Positions 57,685 to 64,000 of a stretch of DNA of 64,000 bases are shown here, piece after piece. The position numbers and the translations under genes are program-made. The first letter of the stretch is position 1. Each line of letters starts with the position of its first letter. The notes beneath the pieces were generated by a model. It was not told where the DNA came from. It made no database searches and worked only from the letters and a program-made list of their open reading frames with translations. Source of the stretch: Sipunculus nudus (taxonomy: Eukaryota > Annelida > Sipuncula > Golfingiida > Sipunculidae); assembly GCA_026874595.1 (NCBI GenBank), contig CM049315.1, forward strand, positions 70,503,916 to 70,567,915. Reading direction: 5' to 3'.

Positions 57685-57893
57685 TACAGTGGAACCCCAC
57701 AATTACGACCACCCTGGGGACTGAGCAAAGTAGTCGTAATTTGGGGGTGGTCGTATTTGTGAAACTCTTACCGTGGTCGCATATAACACGCTGATATTTA
57801 ATGTTTATCAGAGTTTATCTATTGCATATCTTTAATGTGAATTATAACTGTAGTGACTGATGATTAACAAATAATAACACTAACACAATACGA

Positions 57894-58110
57894 TTACAAC
57901 CTACTGAATGCATATTGAACAAAATACGTGGCTGTCATATATTTAGTCTTCCGCTTTAGTATATATTGCGTGCACTTGAGTTTTCCCGACGCTAAACTGG
58001 TAAGCCATTTGGTGCTGACTGCGCGTGGTGTTGCCGCCTTGATTAACGCCACTTTCTCTTTCAAGGAGAGCTCTTTCAGAGGCATGGTTGCCTAACAGCA
58101 AGCAATTTAA
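57894..58110 (-). pseudogene. pogo transposase N-terminal DNA-binding fragment
   Basis: Minus-strand frames read LSLKEKVALIKA and then, in a shifted frame, YQFSVGKTQVHAIYTKAED. Together these match the CENP-B/psq helix-turn-helix at the N-terminus of pogo/Tigger transposases (pattern LSLxEKxxLI...FxVGKTQVxxIxK). The DDE catalytic domain is missing, and at least one frameshift lies near 57990-58030. Confidence 0.7.
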
Positions 58111-58272
58111 ATGCAAACTTAACCAGTAGAACAATAAACTGACAACGATCTATCTGAAAAGGCAAGTTAATGTGAGGGATTTCTTCCCATGCAAGCTTTA
58201 TTTATACATTTTACTGACTGCTCAATACTCAGTAAGGTATGAACACATTTAGGATTGACTAGGTCGTTAATT

Positions 58273-59453
58273 GTATCCGCCAAAACAGAGTTTTGCGGAT
58301 ACTATGTTTTCAGCCCATCGCCGCCGCCGCCGCCGCCACCGCGTAGGTGTCCGGAGAACTCCTCCGTAACCGCTGGGCTGAATTTTACGAAACCCGGGAT
58401 TATGTTCGGGTCACATGTGAACTGCTGCGCCCCGATTTTGTTTTGACCTCTGACCTTTCCTCTGCGCTCTGCGTCCGTTTGTGCGTCTGTTTCCACACAT
58501 AAACCCACATATCTCGGGAACCGTTTGACCGATCAGGAATTTTTTTTGCACAAATGTAGCCCTTGGAGAGCTTTATAACATACACAAAAAAGGTAGCGCC
58601 ACCTGCAACCATGTTTGTACAGTGTCCATCTGTTCGTCTGCCTTGGGTTAAAATCACTCATATCTCTGCAGTAGTTTGACTAATTCACCTGAAATTCGGC
58701 ATGCGTATACATCCTGGATAGCTTTTCTGATTTTATGACAGGTGGCGCCACCTACATTCACGTTAACGCTGCAGACATCCAAGCTCATATCTCGGGAACC
58801 GTTTGACCGATTGGGCCAAAATTTTGAATGTGTATAGATCTCACATAGCTCTTTATCATACGCAAAACTGGTGGCACCACCTGCAGCCATTTTTGCACAG
58901 CTCCCGTCTGTTTGTCTGCCATGGGATAAAATCACTCATATCTCGGCAGTGGTATGACTTATCTGCCTAAAATTTTGCAGGTTTATACATCCCCAACAGC
59001 TCTCTTGATTTTATGACAGGTGGCGCCACCTACATTCTAGTTTATGCAGCAGACATCCAAGCTCATATCTCAGGAACCGTTTGACCGATTGGGCCAAAGT
59101 TTTGCATGTGTATAGTTCTCACATAGCTCTTTATCATACGCAAAACTGGTGGCGCCACCTGCAACCATTTTTGCACAGCGTCCATCTGTTTGTCTGCCAC
59201 GGTCTAAAATCACTCATATTCATGAAGTGGTTTGACTTATCTATAAATTTTGCATATGTATACAACTTGGACGGCTTTCTTGATTTTGTGGTACGTGGCG
59301 CAACCAACATACACAATTTGGCTGCAGACATCCATGCTTATATGCAACACTTCACTCTATTTCCCCTTGCCACTCAATCCATGCCTCACTTCACCCGTTC
59401 CACTCTGATTTAGGCGGATACACGTAGTCGCTTGTCGACTACCCGTATTCTAG
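58273..59453 (+). mobile_element. Helitron-like non-autonomous element with tandem monomers
   Basis: The 5' region has a hairpin starting GTATCCGCC (58273-58281; arms to 58302). Its first 9 bases recur inverted as GGCGGATAC (59413-59421). A perfect 3' hairpin GTAGTCG-CTTGT-CGACTAC (59424-59442) precedes the Helitron-type terminus CTAG|T (59450-59454). Between lie repeated units marked by 'ctcatatctcgggaaccgtttgaccgatt' and by the palindrome GGTGGCGCCACC or variants (about 58590, 58742, 58868, 59022, 59148, 59295). The layout fits Helentron/pearl-type elements of bivalves. No RepHel protein. Confidence 0.65.
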
Positions 59454-59986
59454 TTTTACCAATGAAGATCGAACAAGTTATGAGTTGAAATATTAAGCCC
59501 GCAACCCCACACTTAGGGTAGCTGTAATACAGGTGATCACTGAGGGGCAATTAGCATCTGACCCCAGGTCAGACCGGCTCATTAAGTTATCAGGCCGATG
59601 GTTACCCTCTTTGATCTATAATTATCCTACACCTCAACGAATCTCACCGAAGACACCGAGTCGGGAAGATATGCGGGACCAGATTAACACTCGGGTTTAG
59701 AAACCTTGTTACCCGCTTTGATCTTTCGTTAAGGCGCCTGTGAGAGGACGCAACCATTGACTCGTGACAAATGTTGTTTCAGTACTTCTCGGCGGTGGTC
59801 GCATTAGCGGGGTCGCATTAGCGCTGGGGCCAGGCAATCTGGTCGTAATTCTGAATTCAGGGGTGGTCGTAATTTTGAGTCATTTTTAAACATAAATAAA
59901 CTAAAAAAATTCGGGACCAAGCAAAATGGTCGTAATTGTGGGGTGGTCGCTATTGTGGGGTGGTCGCAAGGCGGGGTTCCACTGTA

Positions 59987-60131
59987 TACATTTTTGTAAA
60001 TTCGGCACAATTGCAATGACCGAACAAATTGCCTCTAGCGTTCGATTTTTTCAAAAATCGATGTACACTAGTGAAGACAGCCTAATGGAATCTCAAAATT
60101 TTCACGGAGATCAAACAAAAACATCCATATA
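59987..60131 (+). pseudogene. CR1 ORF1 esterase, C-terminal end
   Basis: After the transposon the frame continues with IHFCKFGTIAMTEQIASSV, the helix following the block V His in SGNH esterases, and ends at the TAA near 60130. ORF2 begins within 30 bp. Confidence 0.7.
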
Positions 60132-60158
60132 ACAGATGATTATTTACTAAGGAATTCA

Positions 60159-61109
60159 GTGGATGTGTACTCTGATCAGGTTATAAGTCCTAACGTTAGT
60201 ATAACAGAACAAACAAGCTCTCAATTATCAGATATTTATCAAGCATTACCTAGCACCAAACCAATTACACCCGATAATGAAATTCCATCCTCTCTTCCTT
60301 CTATTTTGTCTCAAAACCCAAGTATATATTCTGATTTTAAGCAATATCGACTAGCTAACCAGGGTACCATATTAGGTCATCTTAACGTTCGAAGTTTGCT
60401 ACCCAAAATAGAGGAGATTCGCCTCTTGTGTTCTAGTTTAAACCCTCATGTTTTATCATTAACAGAATCATGGTTAGATAACCACGTTTTTGATTCAGAG
60501 ATACAAATTGATGATTATACGATTTTTAGATCAGACAGGAATCGGCATGGCGGAGGAGTTCTCACGTATGTGTTATCGTCGTTAAAACCGGAGTTGATCA
60601 CTTTAAACTCAAATGTCGTTGAATATGTATGGGTTAAAATAATTTTGCGGAGAAAACCGGTCTTAATCGGTTCTATATATAGACCGCCTAATTCCAGTTC
60701 CAGTTACATTGATGAATTACTCGATTTACTTGCTTCTGCCCTTAACTCATTCAAACATGTTGTATTACTTGGCGATTTCAATGTAGACTGCTTACGCTCT
60801 GAAACTTATATTGCTAGTAAACTGGACTTGCTCGAAAAAATCTTCGGTCTTAAACAACTTGTAACAGAGCCTACTCGTATTACTCAGCTCACCTCTACAA
60901 TGATCGACTTGATATTTTCTTCACATCCTAGCATGCATTCAAATGTGAAAGTTCATCCTTTATGTATAAGTGATCATTTTCTTGTGACTACCGTTTTGAA
61001 TAGACCACCTAGGGTCACAGTTATAAAATCCGGATATTACCGTACCCTCCGTAAATTCAATGAATACAAATTTATCGATGAATTATCGAAATCCAATTTT
61101 TTTTCATGA
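60159..61109 (+). pseudogene. CR1 ORF2, apurinic-like endonuclease domain
   Basis: 316 codons. After a variable N-terminus, the endonuclease motifs appear in order: LGHLNVRSLLPKIEEI (about 60376-60423), SLTESWLD (about 60455-60480), FRSDRNRHGGGV, IYRPP (about 60676-60690), LGDFNVDCL (about 60769-60795), a LIFSS block, and SDHFLV (about 60970-60987) with the catalytic His. This domain nicks the target DNA for target-primed reverse transcription. A TGA at 61107-61109 after a T-run is probably a one-base indel, since ORF2 continues at 61113. Confidence 0.85.
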
Positions 61110-61112
61110 ATT

Positions 61113-63148
61113 ATGCAACTTTCTGATGTAAACTTAGCCTTGGAAATGTGGCGCTATGAATTTCTGAGAATTTCTAATAACAACACGCCTTTTATTCGAC
61201 GTCGCACCAAAGCTCGCGAAAATAAATGGTTCAATAATGATTTACTTAATGAGATTCACTTGCGTGATTATGCACATCGGAACGCATTAAGAACAAATCA
61301 CAGTAATGACTGGTCTGCGTACCGACATCAGCGAAATTATGTTACAAATCTTATCAGATCCACTCGTAGCCAGTATTATGCCACGCTGATACAAAAAAAA
61401 TGGCTCCAACCCTGGTTGTGTGTGGAAAGCTTTAAAACACATACTGCCTTCGAAAACCTTCTCGAATAAAGAAAGCGGAAAGATTGACCCTGATAAATTT
61501 AACCATTACTTTACTTCTGTTGGAAAAAATATTAACGATAAATTTCCAAAAACAATATTTACCTGCGATCATCTTGTTAACCAGAATTTGGAATCTTTTG
61601 ATTTTAATTCAGTTTCGAGTCAATTTGTTTTATCACAGTTGTTGAAAGTAAACTCCAGTATGAAAGAAGATATACTGGGAATGTCAGGATTTTTCCTTAA
61701 GATAGCCGCACCTTATATTTCAGCTCCATTAGCCCACATATTTAACACCTCACTTCAAACCGGCGAGTTTCCAGCAGATTGGAAGACCGCTAGGATCACT
61801 CCTATATACAAAGGATCTGGATGTAAGGATGATCCAAATAACTACCGACCGATCTCAGTTATAGGCCATGTGCCAAAAATAATAGAACAGTTCGTTAAAT
61901 CGCGCCTCATTACGTTTTTTGAAAGTAATAATCTGTTTTCGGATAAACAGTTCGCTTATCTTCCTAATCGTTCAACTTCATTTGCCTTGCACAGCATAAT
62001 TGACGAATGCTTAATCAGTCTTAATAACAATAATGTTACCGCTGCATGTTTCCTCGATGTAAAAAAGGGTTTTGATAGCCTTGATCATACTGTCTTACTT
62101 ACAAAAATGAGCGACTATGGCATAAAAGGTATACCGCTTATGTGGTTCGAAAACTACCTGTCTAATCGTAAGCAAGTGGTTTATTCTAATGGATTGCTTT
62201 CAGAACCACGCACCTTGGACATAGGTAACCCACAGGGCACTGTCCTTGGACCTATATTTTTCCTTTTTTATTTAAATGATCTTCCAAAGTTCCTCAGTGA
62301 GAAATGCGTCATTTATGCTGATGATATTTCAATTTATTCTTCAGCGAATTCAGCCGCTAAAGCTATAGAGTCATTACAAGTAAATCTCGGAATTGCACTT
62401 AAATGGTTTAGAGAGAATCGACTGAGTATAAATCCCCAAAAATCATCATTCATATTATTTGGCCCTAAGTCTAAAACCAATGGAAATCAACTGAACTTTC
62501 CATGGATAACATTACAGTGATGCCGGTTGAACACACAAAGCTTTTAGGTGTTATCATCGGCGCTGGTCTTACATGGAAAAAAAACATATTCAACTGGTGT
62601 GCGACAAAATAGTATCAAAACTAGGTCTCCTTTTCAGATTCAGTAAAACCTTAGATGTCTTTAGTTTAAACACACTTTACAATGCCTTAATTCAGAGTCA
62701 CATTGATTATTGTATATCTGTCTGGGGTAATTCCTCCAAAACGTATTGATTACAACTCCAAAAACTTCAAAATAGAGCTGCTAGAATCGTTACTGAAACT
62801 TATGATACCAATATATCCTCTACATCATTGATTGCAACATTGGGTTGGATGAATGTTAAACAGAGATACCAATATTTTGTTTCTTTAATGGTCTTTAAAT
62901 GTTTGTCTGGTAATGCCCCTCCCTCTCTTACGCATACGTTCAACCGTGTTAACAGTGCATATAATACTCGTTTTTCTCAGGGCTTCAATTTATCATTACC
63001 TAAACCAAACAGAAAATCCTTCAAAGCAAGTCTTGCATATGCTGGTCCCATCCACTGGAATTCTTTACCTGTAAGTGTCAAATCTGCAACCAGTCTCTAC
63101 CAGTTTAAATCATTGTACAAGCAATTTATGCCATATAATTTTTCATAG
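61113..63148 (+). pseudogene. CR1 ORF2, reverse transcriptase and C-terminal domain
   Basis: Three frames (61113-61469, 61420-62520, 62828-63148) together make the RT. Motifs: ARITPIYKGSG and NYRPISV (about 61792-61862), FLDVKKGFDSLDH with the first catalytic Asp (about 62050-62090), GNPQGTVLGPIFF (about 62224-62262), YADD at 62314-62325. The C-terminal frame ends with HWNSLP and YQFKSLYKQF. Frame changes near 61430 and in 62520-62830 inactivate it. YADD is intact. The equivalent LINE at 0.34-2.35 kb is much more decayed. Confidence 0.85.
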
Positions 63149-63507
63149 CTTGTTCACGGGTGCCTTTTCGTCTTTGTATTCATCACCTATATTACTGTGT
63201 CATTATGTAATATATTTATTGGGAAATCACGATCTTACATGTTTTAATTTTTAGTCAGGCCTCTTATTTAAATTTATTTACTCAATATTCGTGTGTATCA
63301 TTTAAGAATTATTTTTTCTATGATCATTTTAAACCATGTATGTATAACTGTTTTTATGTATGCATGTATTTTAGTTTCAGTTCTTTCATATTTGCTTTTT
63401 TAAATGTGTACTTATCGATATCATCTAGACCAGGACCCTATTGAAAAACAGCTTTTGCTGAATAGGCTATCCTGGTTAAATATGTATTATAAATAAATAA
63501 ATAAATA
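63149..63507 (+). other. CR1 3' UTR and (AAATA)n tail
   Basis: AT-rich UTR ending in a hairpin-like stretch 'aggaccctattgaaaaacag...tgaataggctatcctgg' (about 63431-63477), typical of CR1/L2/Rex1 3' ends. The AAATA repeat starts at about 63490. Confidence 0.75.
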
Positions 63508-63876
63508 AATACAGAAGTTACCCAGACAACCCACCTGCCATTGATACCAGCAGATCTTCTGGCGTTATTTCCAGACGAACAAACCTTCATAACTGTGTTT
63601 ATTGAACTCATGAAGAAGATGATAGAACCAGGATTACAAGAGAGGTTAAAACAGTTAGCCACTCTACAAGCAGAATTGAACACAGAGCCAGAATCAGAAG
63701 AAACCGTAACAGCAGCCACAGCAACAGCCAAGCCACAAGCAACATCAGTGGATAAAGCTGAATGGAAGACAGTCAAGCCGAAGAAAACAGAAACACAGAA
63801 GAAGACAGCCAATACTGTACAGCAACCCATCAATAAGAAGAAACCAAAGTTCAAAGCCTTCAACCCGAGCGACTAA
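63508..63876 (+). pseudogene. LINE gag-like ORF1, copy 3, 3' part
   Basis: Directly after the CR1 tail the frame reads TEVTQTTHLPLIPADLLALF, then a helical stretch (FITVFIELMKKMIEPGL), a Thr/Ala-rich linker and a basic end ending in TAA at 63874-63876. It continues the ORF1 broken at 56100. Relative to the last frame before the insertion it is off by one, probably because of an indel in the A-rich run at 56077-56090. Confidence 0.72.
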
Positions 63877-64000
63877 AAATAGGATGCGACCACAAATGAA
63901 GAAAAAAAAAATAGAATACTCCTGAGCAAGATATAGAAAACCACACAGAATATGGCATTAGTCTACGGCTCCTGCGAACAGTCATTCCATCACCACTCAT
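63877..64000. other. Window end
   Basis: The start of ORF2 of the interrupted LINE would be expected here or just beyond. The visible bases (MALVYGSCEQ-like frame from 63954) are too few to judge. Confidence 0.3.

Larger units (their letters stand above)
57687..59984. mobile_element. pogo/Tigger-like DNA transposon, TSD TA
   Basis: Terminal inverted repeats CAGTGGAACCCC (57687) and GGGGTTCCACTG (ends 59984), flanked by TA at 57685-57686 and 59985-59986. The 3' end has repeated GGTCG-TAATTGTGGGG-type blocks. Internally it holds a broken transposase on the minus strand and a tandem-repeat element (58273-59453). The ends, the TA target and the CENP-B-type domain together indicate the pogo branch of Tc1/mariner. 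Confidence 0.82.
56107..63507 (+). mobile_element. Near full-length CR1-like LINE, TSD AATACAG
   Basis: AATACAG occurs at 56100-56106 and again at 63508-63514, right after the (AAATA)n tail. Removing the 2.3-kb DNA transposon inside leaves about 5.1 kb with a 5' UTR, ORF1 (zinc fingers plus SGNH esterase), ORF2 (endonuclease plus RT) and a 3' UTR. PHD and esterase domains in ORF1 are a known trait of CR1-group elements. Frameshifts in both ORFs make it inactive. Confidence 0.8.

Overview
This 64 kb window is eukaryotic, animal, repeat-dominated DNA. It is AT-rich, with long (TA)n and poly-C/G tracts, many 3'-truncated or frameshifted retrotransposons, tRNA-derived SINEs, hairpin-ended tandem arrays of the Helitron-like kind common in bivalves, and AGGTCA-rich dispersed repeats. 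A marine mollusc fits best, but that is inference from repeat style. I see no intact, confidently recognisable host gene. Almost every long ORF belongs to a mobile element.

Layout. 0-2.35 kb: a SINE tail and a decayed CR1/L2-like LINE split by a solo LTR with a TATG target duplication. 2.6-6.1 kb: a decayed Ty3/Gypsy element on the minus strand. 6.4-20 kb: a fold-back element, copies of two dispersed repeat families (called A and B here), a hAT transposase remnant and a hairpin-bounded seven-monomer array. 21-25.5 kb: another solo LTR and a family A copy. 25.5-34.5 kb: a young, nearly complete LTR retrotransposon with gag, protease, RT, RNase H and integrase. It also has a long Cys/His-rich tail after integrase and a baculovirus-F-like envelope gene. 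It sits inside the family A copy, flanked by ACGT, and its LTRs differ by about 1%. 35-47 kb: SINEs, further family A/B copies, a full solo LTR and unexplained DNA.

47-56 kb: a cluster of LINE parts. Three gag-like ORF1 genes (RRM-like pre-knuckle domain plus CCHC knuckles) lie head to tail without their reverse transcriptase. Between them are hairpin modules whose stems differ between copies but stay paired. 56-64 kb is a nest: gag-like ORF1 > CR1 LINE (PHD finger, SGNH esterase, endonuclease, RT) > pogo/Tigger-like DNA transposon with CENP-B-type transposase remnant > Helitron-like tandem element. The third ORF1 resumes at 63.5 kb after the CR1 tail.

Most interesting points: the envelope-bearing element and its unusual pol tail; the paired-change RNA-like hairpins at 51.5-54.6 kb; the nested insertions with readable target duplications; a 304-bp exon-like unit carried by several family A copies; and the palindrome GGTGGCGCCACC shared by different tandem arrays.
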